A stretch of DNA of 64,000 nt from CANKHA01 sp034668825 (GCA_034668825.1 JAXDOR010000232.1:1-64000), one strand, 5' to 3'; counted from the stretch's first letter, positions 8,631 to 18,055 are shown. Program-made: numbers and translations. Notes: generated by a model not told the origin, from the sequence alone.

Positions 8631-9172
8631 GAGCCGAGGCACTCCCGGATCTCCATGAGACTGCGCCGCAGCCAAGTCTTGATCGTATTCACCGGCTTAT
8701 CGAGCTTGACCGCCAATTGCTCGCGGCTCCACCCATCATAGTAAGCCAAGAGCACGAGACGTTGCCGTTCAGCATCCAGCCTGCCGATGCAGGCAAGCAG
8801 GCGGGTAAGCTCTTCGGTAAGCTCACGCCGAGCCAACGGATTGGGGCTTTCAGCGGCGACGTCCATCGCTTCCGGCTCCTCCTCGATCGAGGCTTCGGTC
8901 CTCCGCCGCACCAGGTCGATAGCCCGGTTGCGGGCGATCGCCACCATCCAGGTTATCGGCGTCGATAGCCGCGGGTCGAATTGCCCGGCATTGCGCCAGA
9001 CCTTGAGATAAGTCTCCTGGATGACCTCGTCGGCGAGATCATGTCGCCGTAAAATACGCAGCACCACCCCGAATAGTTTCGCCCGGGTGGCGGCATAAAG
9101 CTGCTCGAAAGCGGCTTGGTCGCCCTTGGCGACAGCGGCTAGGAGCCACACCAGCTCCGCGGTGGTCAGCAT
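8627..9172 (-). CDS. ECF-family RNA polymerase sigma factor (SigK-like)
   Basis: A 181-residue sigma-70 protein. Region 2 spans about residues 15-85 ('FEQLYAATRAKLFGVVLRIL', 'DLADEVIQETYLKVWRNAGQFD', 'ITWMVAIARNRAIDLVRRR'), and region 4 about residues 125-175 ('YDGWSREQLAVKLDKPVNTI' then 'WLRRSL'). The ATG at 9172 has GAGGG 9 bp upstream and gives the usual short N-terminus; the frame continues to 9250 without family-like sequence. It pairs with the RskA-type anti-sigma factor. A secreted protein gene is divergent 150 bp away, so the gap probably carries the autoregulated promoter. Confidence 0.93.
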   Translation of the reverse strand: MLTTAELVWLLAAVAKGDQAAFEQLYAATRAKLFGVVLRILRRHDLADEVIQETYLKVWRNAGQFDPRLSTPITWMVAIARNRAIDLVRRRTEASIEEEPEAMDVAAESPNPLARRELTEELTRLLACIGRLDAERQRLVLLAYYDGWSREQLAVKLDKPVNTIKTWLRRSLMEIRECLGS

Positions 9173-9323
9173 GGGAACGCCCTCAGCTGCCTTTTCATAG
9201 CGGGCAAAACCGGTGGGCGCCACCGCAAGCCCGGCCACCGCTTCTGACAACCTTGTGGAGAGGGGTGCGAAAGCGCAATCTTAGGCGTTGGCTGAGGCCA
9301 ATCAAGTTTGGCTGGGGGGCAGA

Positions 9324-9941
9324 ATGAAGTTGGCAAAGAAGATCCGGTGCGGCGTCGCCGCCGGGGTTCTCGCGGCGACTTCAACGGCCACCGGGGCTGC
9401 ACCGCTGTTGATTGCCGAAGTCGGCGCGCCCGCGGTGAATTGCGTGTTCAGAACAAATTGCATCCTTCCGGTCACCGACAGTATCGGTCCTATTCTTCTC
9501 AACACCGGTCTTGGCACGGCGCGCCTGCAGTCTCGCACCTTCACCGGCACCGCCGGGACTCCGGGAGCGGGAAAGACAGGCTATCTCTACCGCGTCGACA
9601 TGACGAAACTCTCCGCAGGCGCGGAATGCATAGCGGGATTGACCATCAACTTCGGCCCGGTGACGAAGCTGCCCTACAAAAACGGCCAGCTCTCCGACAT
9701 ATTCGTAATCACCGCCGGCGGCCTTGGTACCATCGGCCCTAAATCGGCGGACCAGTTTGGCAACATCATCGTGTTCAACTTCAGCCCGCAACTGTGCGTG
9801 GGCACTGTCGCGAGCAACGCCAACACCACGTTCTTTTTCGGGCTTGCGTCGGCCACAGGGCCGGTGGCGGCAAAAGCCCATCTCTTCGGTACCGGTACGC
9901 CGCCTATTATCGAAGTGGACGCGCGAGCGCCGACGCACTGA
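9324..9941 (+). CDS. Secreted protein of unknown function
   Basis: A 205-residue protein with a clear Sec signal peptide (MKLAKKIRCGVAAGVLAATS, cleavage probably after ATGA-A near residue 25). The mature part is Gly/Thr/Phe rich and predicted mostly beta, with four cysteines that could form disulfides. No family is recognised. ATG at 9324 follows GGGGGGCAGA, a strong ribosome-binding site. Being divergent from the ECF sigma gene, it is a plausible member of that regulon, but this is inference only. Confidence 0.7.
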   Translation: MKLAKKIRCGVAAGVLAATSTATGAAPLLIAEVGAPAVNCVFRTNCILPVTDSIGPILLNTGLGTARLQSRTFTGTAGTPGAGKTGYLYRVDMTKLSAGAECIAGLTINFGPVTKLPYKNGQLSDIFVITAGGLGTIGPKSADQFGNIIVFNFSPQLCVGTVASNANTTFFFGLASATGPVAAKAHLFGTGTPPIIEVDARAPTH

Positions 9942-10074
9942 GCTGCTCGCCTCTATGTATAATGCGGCCTGCTCGAGCACCACTCTCAGCACGGCGGAGA
10001 TTGACGCCGTTCTCCAGCCTTTTCCCCAGGCTCCGTGTATGGGATAAGTCGACTAAACCTTCAGGGGATCAGGA

Positions 10075-10974
10075 ATGAATGGCCTCACCACCAACGGCAT
10101 CGTCCGCCTTGTTCTAATTACGAGTTTTGTCGTGGCGTTCCTCGTGGGAACGACAGGATTCTACTACATCTTGCACGAGCGCGCGGTGCGACAAACAGCC
10201 CTCGAAGCCGGCCGGCTGCTGACGACCGCCACGGCGATCCGAGCCTACACCAGCGCGCATGTCAGCCCGGATATACAGCGGCTTCCGCCCGACAAGTTCT
10301 ACGAGGAGACCGTTCCGGCTTTCGCGACCCGTACCGTTTACGAGAAGGTGCAGGAAACCTACCCCGGCTATAGCTACCGCGAGCCGGTTCTCAACCCCAC
10401 GAATCCCAGTAATCGCCCCACCCCGATTGAAGTCGAGCTAATCAATCGGTTCCGGGCTGACCCGAAGCTGAAGGAGGTCCAAGGCGTTCGCGACGACGAC
10501 AATGGCACCTTTTACTACCTCGCCAGGCCGATCACGATTACCGATGATGCCTGCCTCGTCTGCCACGATACACCGGCGCGGGCGCCGCCGGCCCTCATTG
10601 CCAAATACGGGCCGGTCAACGGCTTCGGCTGGCACATCAACGAAACGGTCGGGATTCAATCGTTGACTGTGCCGGCGGCGCAGGAACTCAGGCAGACCGG
10701 CGAGATCGCCATGATTCTCGCAGGCGGTTTGCTGATCTTGTTCGCGCTCACTTATTTCGCGCTCACCGTACCGCTCGACTTTCTTCTCGTGCGGCCTCTC
10801 CGTGCGCTCGCTCAGGCCGCGGAAGCGGTGAGTACGTCGAGCGACACCCGCGTGGCTATGCCGGAGTCGGGAGCTGAGGAAATCCGCAGCATCGCCACTG
10901 CGATTGAGCGGCTTCGCGTGAGCCTTTCCAAATCGCTCAACCGCCTTTCCAACGTCGAGCGTCCGACGTCGTAG
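10075..10974 (+). CDS. DUF3365-HAMP membrane sensor with CxxCH haem site
   Basis: A 299-residue protein with a membrane helix at 9-30, a periplasmic DUF3365 (Tll0287-like) domain at about 40-200, a second membrane helix near 210-235 and a HAMP linker at about 238-290. The periplasmic domain contains CLVCH (near residue 160), a c-type haem attachment site, so it probably senses redox state or gas. It has no kinase or methyl-accepting output domain; it stops after HAMP. An MscS channel starts 17 bp downstream, implying co-transcription. RBS AGGGGATCAGG precedes the start. Confidence 0.85.
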   Translation: MNGLTTNGIVRLVLITSFVVAFLVGTTGFYYILHERAVRQTALEAGRLLTTATAIRAYTSAHVSPDIQRLPPDKFYEETVPAFATRTVYEKVQETYPGYSYREPVLNPTNPSNRPTPIEVELINRFRADPKLKEVQGVRDDDNGTFYYLARPITITDDACLVCHDTPARAPPALIAKYGPVNGFGWHINETVGIQSLTVPAAQELRQTGEIAMILAGGLLILFALTYFALTVPLDFLLVRPLRALAQAAEAVSTSSDTRVAMPESGAEEIRSIATAIERLRVSLSKSLNRLSNVERPTS

Positions 10975-10990
10975 AGCGAAAGGCGAACCG

Positions 10991-12472
10991 ATGTGGCAAG
11001 TTCTCACCCTTGTGCTGCTGGCGGCCATCACCGGCCTGCTCTGGCTGTCCTACCAGCTCGCGTCGGAATTCAGCCTTTTCGCGTCGACCGCTATTCCGGC
11101 TGTGCTTCATGTCGCGGCGGCTACGGCGACAGCTAGTCTTTTCGTCATTGCCGTCGGACAGCTGATCCTGCGCGCCGGCTTTGCCGCTTATATGCAAGTG
11201 GAGCCGACCGGGCTGCAGCGCGGCCTGGTGCTCAGCTTGCTGACTTTCGCCGCCGTTGCCGCTGTTCTCGCAAATTTCGGGTTGGACCTTTCTACGATTC
11301 TCACCACGTCGGCGCTTGTGACCGCGCTGATCGGATTGAGTATTCAGCCGACGCTGAGCAGCCTGATGTCTGGGCTTACGATTGACCGGGCACTCAAGGT
11401 CGGGGATGGCGTGCTGATCAACGGCGAGGCTATGGAAGTTGCCTCGTTGAATTGGCGAGCCGTGGTTGGCCGTATGCCCGATGGCAGGAAGTTGATCATT
11501 CCGAACTCGAAGCTTGCCGACGGCACGCTCGAAGTCCTCTCGCGCACTCAGCCTACACGCATCGAAGTGACGATCAACGTCAATGCTACTATCGCGCCTC
11601 ATCAGACCAGCAAAATCGTCGGTCAGATTCTCGCCGATATGGAAGAGGGCGATCTGACGCAGCCGGTGGTCCTTACTGCGACGGAGGCGGGCACGTCCGC
11701 CAGCGTCGCTCCATATCGCGTCACATTCTGGGTCTTGCACTTTTCGCAACGTGACACGGCAAAGGGGAATTTCCTCCGCCGTGTTTGGTACACTTTTCAG
11801 CGTGAAAACTTGGCCGAATGGGCCAATACGGCAGATTCCAAACGGCACGATCTCGACGCGCTGGCCGCGGTCCGAAAGGCGCTGAAAAGCGCGGGATTAG
11901 CGCCCGCAGATTCTGGAGGCTTGGAGGCAACCGCCAAAAACATCGCCGAGACAGGTGAGATGCTCTCCTATGGAGATGGAGAGCGGATCATTCTGCCGAA
12001 ACGCCTCGCGGGCCTTCATTGTATATTGGTCAGCGGGACCCTGGCAGATGCGCTTTCACCGGCAGATATCGCAACGCCTGTTCCAACGTCGCGCCTTGCG
12101 GGCAGCAGCCGGCAAGCTTGGATCAAACGCATTGAGCGGCTGCTTGCGTTGCGCATCGGCCCTTACGCCGAGCATGCAGCCAGGGCCGCGGCAAGCCATC
12201 GCCTACCTATCGCCGAGGTTTGCGAGTTAGTCGCGAAAGAGATCGACGATCCGGCGGAGCGGGAAGCGTTTGTGCGCGAGGTGAACCCGCCAGCGGAGCG
12301 AACGCATCAACCGGGTCTGTTCTTTCGCTCCCGATACGATGAGTTGGGCCGGCTATGGTCCGATCCGCCACTGCGTGCCGTCGATCACGCGGTCATCGTA
12401 GCAGTGCCCGCAAATCTGCTGGAGCGTGACATCCCGCCCGCCAGGAAGCCGGCGCGCGCCAAAGTCTCTTAG
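10991..12472 (+). CDS. MscS-family mechanosensitive channel with long C-terminal extension
   Basis: A 493-residue protein with four hydrophobic helices in the first ~150 residues and the MscS pore and beta domain at about 95-270 ('TSALVTALIGLSIQPTLSSL', 'VGDGVLINGEAMEVASLNWR'). The family core is about 280 residues; the remaining 200 are extra. In the extension, 'LSYGDGERIILPKRLAGLHC' resembles part of a cyclic-nucleotide-binding fold, but the match is weak. The gene follows the haem sensor closely, so gating or expression may be tied to redox conditions (inference). Confidence 0.85.
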   Translation: MWQVLTLVLLAAITGLLWLSYQLASEFSLFASTAIPAVLHVAAATATASLFVIAVGQLILRAGFAAYMQVEPTGLQRGLVLSLLTFAAVAAVLANFGLDLSTILTTSALVTALIGLSIQPTLSSLMSGLTIDRALKVGDGVLINGEAMEVASLNWRAVVGRMPDGRKLIIPNSKLADGTLEVLSRTQPTRIEVTINVNATIAPHQTSKIVGQILADMEEGDLTQPVVLTATEAGTSASVAPYRVTFWVLHFSQRDTAKGNFLRRVWYTFQRENLAEWANTADSKRHDLDALAAVRKALKSAGLAPADSGGLEATAKNIAETGEMLSYGDGERIILPKRLAGLHCILVSGTLADALSPADIATPVPTSRLAGSSRQAWIKRIERLLALRIGPYAEHAARAAASHRLPIAEVCELVAKEIDDPAEREAFVREVNPPAERTHQPGLFFRSRYDELGRLWSDPPLRAVDHAVIVAVPANLLERDIPPARKPARAKVS

Positions 12473-12519
12473 GACTCGGCCGAATAGCCGTTGCATTTCT
12501 AGTTGAAAGAGACAGGCGA

Positions 12520-12939
12520 TTAAATCGGGGCGATGGCGCGTGCCTGCATTAGCCCGATTGCGTCCAACTCGGCTTGCTCCTGCGCATCCTCGGCGGCGCG
12601 CTCGCGCATCTGATCACGTTCGTCGAGCAGCTCGACTTTCTTTAACTCCTCGAATGCCTCCGCGAGTGATTCCTTGGCGGTATCGAGCTGAACCTTCAGT
12701 TCGTCCGCGGAACGCTTGATGTTCTCGCGGCGCTGGATCGCCGCCTTGGCGTAGGTCGGATAGGCGAAATGGGCGGGATCGTGGATGCCGGCGCGCTCCT
12801 GCTCAAGGCGGATCTCGCGTTCCAGATCGCCGGCCATGCGATCGAAATCTGCGATCATGCTCTCGATCTGTGCGAGCTTACGGCGCCTCTCGTCGACCTG
12901 AAACTTCTTCAGGCGAATAAGCGTGTCACGTGACTTCAT
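12520..12939 (-). CDS. fliJ: Flagellar export chaperone FliJ
   Basis: A 139-residue, almost entirely alpha-helical coiled-coil protein starting MKSRDTLIRLKKFQVDERRR, typical of FliJ, which works as a central stalk and chaperone-escort protein in the FliI ATPase. It lies 100 bp downstream of fliI on the same strand, the usual order. Confidence 0.92.
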   Translation of the reverse strand: MKSRDTLIRLKKFQVDERRRKLAQIESMIADFDRMAGDLEREIRLEQERAGIHDPAHFAYPTYAKAAIQRRENIKRSADELKVQLDTAKESLAEAFEELKKVELLDERDQMRERAAEDAQEQAELDAIGLMQARAIAPI

Positions 12940-13039
12940 CGACTCTTACTCCCCCGAAGTCGAAACCTGGCGCCGGGGCTACTACCCACACGCCACGGGC
13001 CGCTCAACAGCAACCGGTAGCCATTGTGGCGCGATAACG

Positions 13040-14365
13040 TTAGTTTTCGGTTTCCACGCTAGCTAGGATTTGCTCCAGGCGCTGATAACCTTCCGGTAAT
13101 CCGGTAGCCTCTTCCTTGCCTTGCGCCAAAAACTCTTCAAGGGGACGGTGCAGCCGGATCGCCTCGTCGACCTCGGCGCTGGAGCCAGGCCGGTAGGCGC
13201 CGAGCCGGATCAATTCCTCCATATCCGCGTAGGTCGCCATGACCTGGCGCGCCCGGTTGATGACCGGCAGATAGACCGGATCGGCGGCCCGCGGCATGGT
13301 CCGCGATACCGATTTCAGCACGTTGATGGCCGGGTAACGGCCGCGCTCGGCGATGGAGCGCTCCATGACGATGTGACCGTCCAATATGCCCCTAACGGCG
13401 TCGGCCACCGGCTCGTTGAGGTCGCCGCCGTCGACCAGGACGCTGAACAGGCCGGTAATGGTGCCGGCTTGGGTTCCCGGCCCTGCCCTTTCAAGCAACC
13501 GCGGCAATTCGGTAAAGACCGTCGGCGTATAGCCCTTGGCGGTGGGTGGTTCACCGGCCGACAAGCCTATTTCGCGTTGCGCCATGGCAAAGCGGGTAAC
13601 GGAGTCCATCAGCACCAGCACGTCCTTGGCCTCGTCGCGGAAATACTCGGCAATGGCGAGCGTGAGATAAGCCGCTTGGCGGCGCATCAACGCCGGCTCG
13701 TCCGAGGTTGAGACGACGACGACCGAGCGGGCGAGGCCGGTGGGACCGAGATCGTCTTGGAGGAATTCCTGGACCTCACGGCCGCGTTCGCCGACCAGGC
13801 CAATGACCGACACGTCGGCGGCGACATTGCGCGCCAGCATCGACAGCAGCACCGATTTGCCGACGCCGGAACCGGAGAAAATACCCAGGCGCTGACCGCG
13901 GCAGCAGGTGATGAAGGTATTGAGTACCCGTACGCCGAGATCGAGCGGTGGCCCTACCCGCTGGCGCGCATGCGCCGGCGGCGGCGAGTTGCGGAACGGA
14001 TAAGGCGAAGGTCCGAGCGGCAGCGGCCCCTTGCCATCAATCGGATCGCCCATGGCGTTGACCACGCGGCCGAGCCAGCCATCGGAGGGCCGCACCGAGC
14101 CGGCGACCGATGTCACGATGGCGCGGCAGCCGCGACGCACACCTTCCAATGCCGCAAATGGCATGAGCAATGCATTGGCGCCGGAGAAGCCGACGACCTC
14201 GCAGGGTATGAGCCTACCGGTGCCGGCTTCGATCACCACCCGCGCGCCGACCGACATCGCGTGGATCGGCCCTGCGGCTTCGACCATCAAGCCGCGCACG
14301 CCAACCACGCGACCGTAGATCTCGACTCCGTCGAGTTCAATGATCTGCTCAGCTAGCGCTTTCAT
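13040..14365 (-). CDS. fliI: Flagellum-specific ATPase FliI
   Basis: A 441-residue F1-beta-like ATPase powering flagellar type III export. Walker A is GSGVGKS (near residue 166) and Walker B 'VLVLMDSVTRFA' (near 250); the 'P-P-A-R-Q-R-V' region and the 'ERGREVQEF' loop match FliI. It is encoded divergently from ctrA across a 375-bp regulatory gap, so it is a likely CtrA target, and fliJ follows it. Confidence 0.97.
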   Translation of the reverse strand: MKALAEQIIELDGVEIYGRVVGVRGLMVEAAGPIHAMSVGARVVIEAGTGRLIPCEVVGFSGANALLMPFAALEGVRRGCRAIVTSVAGSVRPSDGWLGRVVNAMGDPIDGKGPLPLGPSPYPFRNSPPPAHARQRVGPPLDLGVRVLNTFITCCRGQRLGIFSGSGVGKSVLLSMLARNVAADVSVIGLVGERGREVQEFLQDDLGPTGLARSVVVVSTSDEPALMRRQAAYLTLAIAEYFRDEAKDVLVLMDSVTRFAMAQREIGLSAGEPPTAKGYTPTVFTELPRLLERAGPGTQAGTITGLFSVLVDGGDLNEPVADAVRGILDGHIVMERSIAERGRYPAINVLKSVSRTMPRAADPVYLPVINRARQVMATYADMEELIRLGAYRPGSSAEVDEAIRLHRPLEEFLAQGKEEATGLPEGYQRLEQILASVETEN

Positions 14366-14740
14366 CGCAAAAAGTCCCTACGGGTTAAGACACGGTAGGA
14401 CCTGTTAACTCCGTGTTTACCCGCGTCGTTAATCATTAGGTCACTGTCCTTTGGGTCTTGGGGCCGTTGCCGCAACTCCCAACAAAGGGGCGAATCTTAA
14501 GAGTCGCTTGAACGCCGCTCTTAAACCGAAACATGAACGAACACGTGACGAAAAAACCGCTCTCCGGCAACATCTTACGCAGATTCGGGAGAATTTGCCC
14601 AGGGGATGCTTGCAAACGGGAATCAGGTTTTGTTAATCATGTTCCGTTAGTGTTTCGAATCAGTTTGCCTGAAGGCGTTTTGATGGCCGCCGCTGAGGCG
14701 TGCCGACCTTAAGCCCAATGTGGCGAGGAAGGGGATTGGC
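14366..14740. promoter_or_regulatory. Shared regulatory region of fliI and ctrA with clustered GANTC sites
   Basis: No gene is seen in this 375-bp gap between the divergent genes. It contains five GANTC sequences, the CcrM methylation site, at 14492, 14501, 14582, 14620 and 14657, where about one or two are expected. It also holds two copies of TTAATCAT (14429-14436 and 14633-14640), close to the CtrA half-site TTAACCAT, and a TTAA pair at 14386 and 14405. This fits known methylation- and CtrA-dependent control of ctrA; exact promoters were not mapped. Confidence 0.65.
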
Positions 14741-15442
14741 ATGCGCGTCTTGCTAATTGAAGACGATGGCGCGACCGCGCAATCGATCGAGTTGATGCTC
14801 AAGTCCGAAAGCTTCAACGTCTATACGACTGACCTCGGTGAAGAGGGCGTCGACCTCGGCAAGCTCTACGATTACGACATCATCCTGCTCGACCTGAACC
14901 TGCCGGATATGTCCGGCTTCGAGGTTCTCCGGTCGCTCCGCGTCTCCAAGGTGAAGACGCCGATCCTGATCCTCTCCGGCCTCGCCGGCACGGAGGACAA
15001 GGTCAAGGGTCTCGGCTTCGGCGCCGACGACTACATGACCAAACCATTCCACAAGGACGAATTGGTGGCGCGCATCCACGCCATCGTGCGCCGCTCTAAA
15101 GGCCACGCGCAGTCGGTCATCAACACCGGCGATCTCGTGGTCAACCTCGACACCAAGACCGTCGAAGTGAGCAACGCGCGGGTGCACCTGACCGGCAAGG
15201 AGTACCAGATGCTGGAGCTCCTAAGCCTGCGCAAGGGCACGACGCTGACCAAGGAAATGTTCCTCAATCATCTCTACGGCGGCATGGACGAGCCGGAGCT
15301 GAAGATCATCGACGTCTTCATCTGCAAGCTGCGCAAAAAGCTCGCGAATGCCTCCAGCGGCAAGAACTACATCGAGACGGTGTGGGGCCGCGGCTATGTG
15401 CTGCGCGAGCCGCATGAGGACGAGGTGAAGATTCCCGCCTGA
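14741..15442 (+). CDS. ctrA: Cell-cycle response regulator CtrA
   Basis: A 233-residue OmpR-type regulator beginning MRVLLIEDDGATAQSIELML, the characteristic CtrA opening. The receiver domain spans 1-115 with phospho-acceptor Asp51 (LLDLNLPDMSGFE) and Lys near 104; the winged-helix DNA-binding domain spans about 125-225 ('LTGKEYQMLELLSLRKGTTL', 'YIETVWGRGYVLREP'). CtrA controls the cell cycle, flagellar and chemotaxis genes and is phosphorylated through ChpT, also in this window. The ATG at 14741 is used because CtrA always starts with MRVLLIEDD; RBS AAGGGGATT precedes it. Confidence 0.98.
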   Translation: MRVLLIEDDGATAQSIELMLKSESFNVYTTDLGEEGVDLGKLYDYDIILLDLNLPDMSGFEVLRSLRVSKVKTPILILSGLAGTEDKVKGLGFGADDYMTKPFHKDELVARIHAIVRRSKGHAQSVINTGDLVVNLDTKTVEVSNARVHLTGKEYQMLELLSLRKGTTLTKEMFLNHLYGGMDEPELKIIDVFICKLRKKLANASSGKNYIETVWGRGYVLREPHEDEVKIPA

Positions 15443-15480
15443 CGGATTTACCTAGAGCCTAAGGGCTCCTCTAACTTTAA

Positions 15481-15508
15481 CCCCGGCCGAAAGGCCGGGG
15501 TTTTATTT
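15481..15508. terminator. Terminator between ctrA and cheR
   Basis: A perfect 8-bp stem CCCCGGCC / GGCCGGGG with a GAAA tetraloop is followed by TTTTATTTT. It ends ctrA on the plus strand; the convergent cheR stop lies 8 bp away, and weak A-rich sequence on the other side may let it serve both. Confidence 0.9.
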
Positions 15509-15515
15509 TGGGAGG

Positions 15516-16391
15516 TTACCGCGCGGCGCCGGCCGCGACCGCGCGCGGCACCGGCTTGGCCGCCAGCTCCTTGGCCAGTTCCGGATTTGGCCCATAGAGC
15601 GCGCGGTGATCACCGAGCGGTTTGAAGCTATTGGTCAGCCCGATCACCGTCTCCGCCGCGCCCATCACCAGGTAACCGTCCGGCTCGACGATACGCGCAA
15701 TACGCTCGAGCACCTCGATCTTGGTTTTCTGCTCGAAGTAGATCAGCACGTTGCGGCAGAACACGATGTCGAAGTGGCCAAGCGGGGCATAATCCTGGAG
15801 CAGATTGAAAGGACGGTAGTGCACCATGGCCCGAATTTCCGGCGCCAGCTGCCACATCTCGCCGACTTGGGTAAAATATTTGACCAACATTTGGATCGGC
15901 AGCCCGCGCTGCACCTCAAACTGGCTGTAGATACCGGCCTTCGCCTTCTCCAGCACGTCGAGCGATAAATCAGTGGCAAGGATCTCGACGCGCCAGCCGG
16001 CGAGCTTGGCACCCATTTCCTTAAGGCTGATGGCGAGGGAATATGGTTCCTGCCCGGTGGAAGCCGCCGCGCACCAGATACGAATACGCCTGTGCTCTGT
16101 CCGGGCGGCGAGAAGCGCCGGCATCATCGTATTGCGGAAATGCTCGAAAGGAATTTTGTCGCGGAAGAAGAGCGACTCGTTGGTCGCCATTGCTTCCACC
16201 ACTTCGACGATAAGCGGTTCGGCGGCGGGCTGTCGCATCTTTTGGATAAGTTCGCCAAGACCAGACACGCCCACTCTGCGTGCGATAGGCAGCAGCCTGC
16301 TCTCAACCAGATAGCGCTTGTCTCCCGCCAGTAAGAGACCGGAGCGGTCCTTCAGCAATTGGCGCAAATAATCGTAATCGGATGGGGTCAC
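15516..16391 (-). CDS. cheR: Chemotaxis protein methyltransferase CheR
   Basis: A 291-residue SAM-dependent methyltransferase that methylates glutamates of chemoreceptors. The N-terminal CheR_N helices cover 1-70 and the catalytic domain 75-280, with 'AASTGQEPYSLAI' (SAM site) and 'FDIVFCRNVLIYFE' motifs. The GTG at 16391 overlaps the cheB stop by 4 bp (GTGA); the frame is open to 16406 but the overlap makes the GTG the more natural start. It is the last gene of the cheA-W-Y-B-R run. Confidence 0.96.
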   Translation of the reverse strand: MTPSDYDYLRQLLKDRSGLLLAGDKRYLVESRLLPIARRVGVSGLGELIQKMRQPAAEPLIVEVVEAMATNESLFFRDKIPFEHFRNTMMPALLAARTEHRRIRIWCAAASTGQEPYSLAISLKEMGAKLAGWRVEILATDLSLDVLEKAKAGIYSQFEVQRGLPIQMLVKYFTQVGEMWQLAPEIRAMVHYRPFNLLQDYAPLGHFDIVFCRNVLIYFEQKTKIEVLERIARIVEPDGYLVMGAAETVIGLTNSFKPLGDHRALYGPNPELAKELAAKPVPRAVAAGAAR

Positions 16392-17575
16392 TGCCGGTCT
16401 CCCCAAAACAAACGCACGACTTTCGCGGCAATTCGATCAAGCGGAAGCACAGCGGAGCAAAGGCCGGCATGCGCGACCGAACCAGGCATGCCCCAAACAA
16501 CGCTGGTGGCCTCATCCTGCGCCATCACGCTGCCGCCGGCGGCGACGACAGCGGCGGCACCCTGGGTGCCGTCGGACCCCATTCCGGTAAGTACCAGCGC
16601 CAAATTCCAGGCTCCCCAGACCTTGGCGGCGGAGGAGAACAGCGGATCAACGGCCGGTCTGCAGAAATTGATTGGGGCGCTATCGCTGATGTCAGCCACA
16701 GCGATGCCGTTGCGGCGCGCGACCTGCATATGCTTGCCGCCGGGCGCGACATAGATGGTGCCTGCAACGAAGGGTTCCCCGTCCTCGGCTTCATGAGCGG
16801 GGCGACCGCTCACGCGCGCGATGTGCTCGGCCAAAATGGTGGTGAAGGTCGGCGGCATGTGCTGCGTGATCAGCACCGGAGTTCGATCGAGCACGCCATT
16901 GAGCCCGCCAATAAGAGTGCCCAGCGCCTGCGGACCTCCCGTCGATGAGCCGATTAGCAATACACGCGGCGGTGAAAGCGGGAAGGGACGCAACTTGATC
17001 TCTGTTAACGGACGCAGCGCATGCGGAACGCTATGCGCCGCGGTATTCGCCCCGTCGGCCTGAAGCGACGGCGCCGGAATAACCGGCGGGCCAAGAGCGG
17101 GAATGCCGAGATTGCGCTGCCGCCGCCGCCAGCCCAGTTGGCGAATTTTCTCCACCAAGTCGCGCTGGAACGTGGCTGATGCGGCGACTTCGTGCTGGCT
17201 TTCCGGCTTCGGAATGTAATCGGCGGCGCCGAGCGAAAGCGCCTTGAGCGTCACCTCGGCGTTGCGCCGCGTGAGCGTGGACACCATGATGACGACGAGA
17301 TTCCGCTTTTTCCGCAGCAGTAGCGGCAACGCGGAGATTCCGTCGAGAATGGGCATTTCGACGTCGAGAAGGACGACTTCGGGATCGGTCTGTTCCAGCC
17401 GCTCAAGCGCTTCCTGCCCGGTGCGCAAAGAGGCGACGATCTTTAAATCCGGTTCCGCGTCGATCCAACGCGAAACCAGGCCGCGGACGACGACGGCGTC
17501 GTCGACGACCATGACGCGGATCGGCTCCTGGCTCACAACGGAAAGGGGCGGCGTGGCAGTGGCGACAACACTCAT
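16388..17575 (-). CDS. cheB: Chemotaxis response regulator methylesterase CheB
   Basis: A 395-residue protein with a receiver domain (about 20-135; phospho-Asp in VVLLDVEMPILDG) and a C-terminal methylesterase domain (about 205-390). The catalytic triad is visible: Ser in GSSTGGP, His in TQHMPP and Asp in GMGSDGTQG. It removes methyl groups added by CheR. The two are translationally coupled. Confidence 0.97.
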   Translation of the reverse strand: MSVVATATPPLSVVSQEPIRVMVVDDAVVVRGLVSRWIDAEPDLKIVASLRTGQEALERLEQTDPEVVLLDVEMPILDGISALPLLLRKKRNLVVIMVSTLTRRNAEVTLKALSLGAADYIPKPESQHEVAASATFQRDLVEKIRQLGWRRRQRNLGIPALGPPVIPAPSLQADGANTAAHSVPHALRPLTEIKLRPFPLSPPRVLLIGSSTGGPQALGTLIGGLNGVLDRTPVLITQHMPPTFTTILAEHIARVSGRPAHEAEDGEPFVAGTIYVAPGGKHMQVARRNGIAVADISDSAPINFCRPAVDPLFSSAAKVWGAWNLALVLTGMGSDGTQGAAAVVAAGGSVMAQDEATSVVWGMPGSVAHAGLCSAVLPLDRIAAKVVRLFWGDRQ

Positions 17576-17629
17576 CGGGCGCGGTACTCGGGTTACGCGG
17601 GGAAACCGGAAGAACGACGGACGCGCCGA

Positions 17630-17998
17630 TCAGAGTAGACCGACCTCTTGGAACTTGGCTTCGACGATCTCCTTATCGAAGGGCTTCATGATGTATTCGT
17701 TGGCTCCGGCGTGAAGCGCCCGCGCGATATGAGCGACATCGTTTTCGGTGGTGCAGAACACCACTTTCGGACTATCGCCGCCCGGCAGCCGCCGCAGTTC
17801 CCGCAGGAATTCATAGCCGTCCATTTTCGGCATGTTCCAGTCGAGCAGCACCGCTTCCGGCAGTTGCTTGCGGCAAGCATCGAGTGCCTGTTGCCCATCC
17901 TCGGCCTCGAGGATTTGAAATTCGAGACCCTCAAGAATCCGTCGGGCTACCTTGCGGATGACGCTCGAGTCGTCGACGACCAAGCAGGTTTTCATCAC
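17630..17998 (-). CDS. cheY: Chemotaxis response regulator CheY
   Basis: A 122-residue single receiver domain. The acidic pair DD at 9-10, phospho-Asp in 'AVLLDWNMPKMDGYEF' (near 54), Thr in 'VVFCTTEND' and Lys in 'YIMKPFDKE' are all present. When phosphorylated by CheA it binds the FliM/FliN motor switch. It lies between cheW and cheB. Confidence 0.95.
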   Translation of the reverse strand: MMKTCLVVDDSSVIRKVARRILEGLEFQILEAEDGQQALDACRKQLPEAVLLDWNMPKMDGYEFLRELRRLPGGDSPKVVFCTTENDVAHIARALHAGANEYIMKPFDKEIVEAKFQEVGLL

Positions 17999-18055
17999 AG
18001 CCTCACTTCACTCAAAACTGCGGGATGAGCCCGCACTCTGACTTCATTCGCTTCA

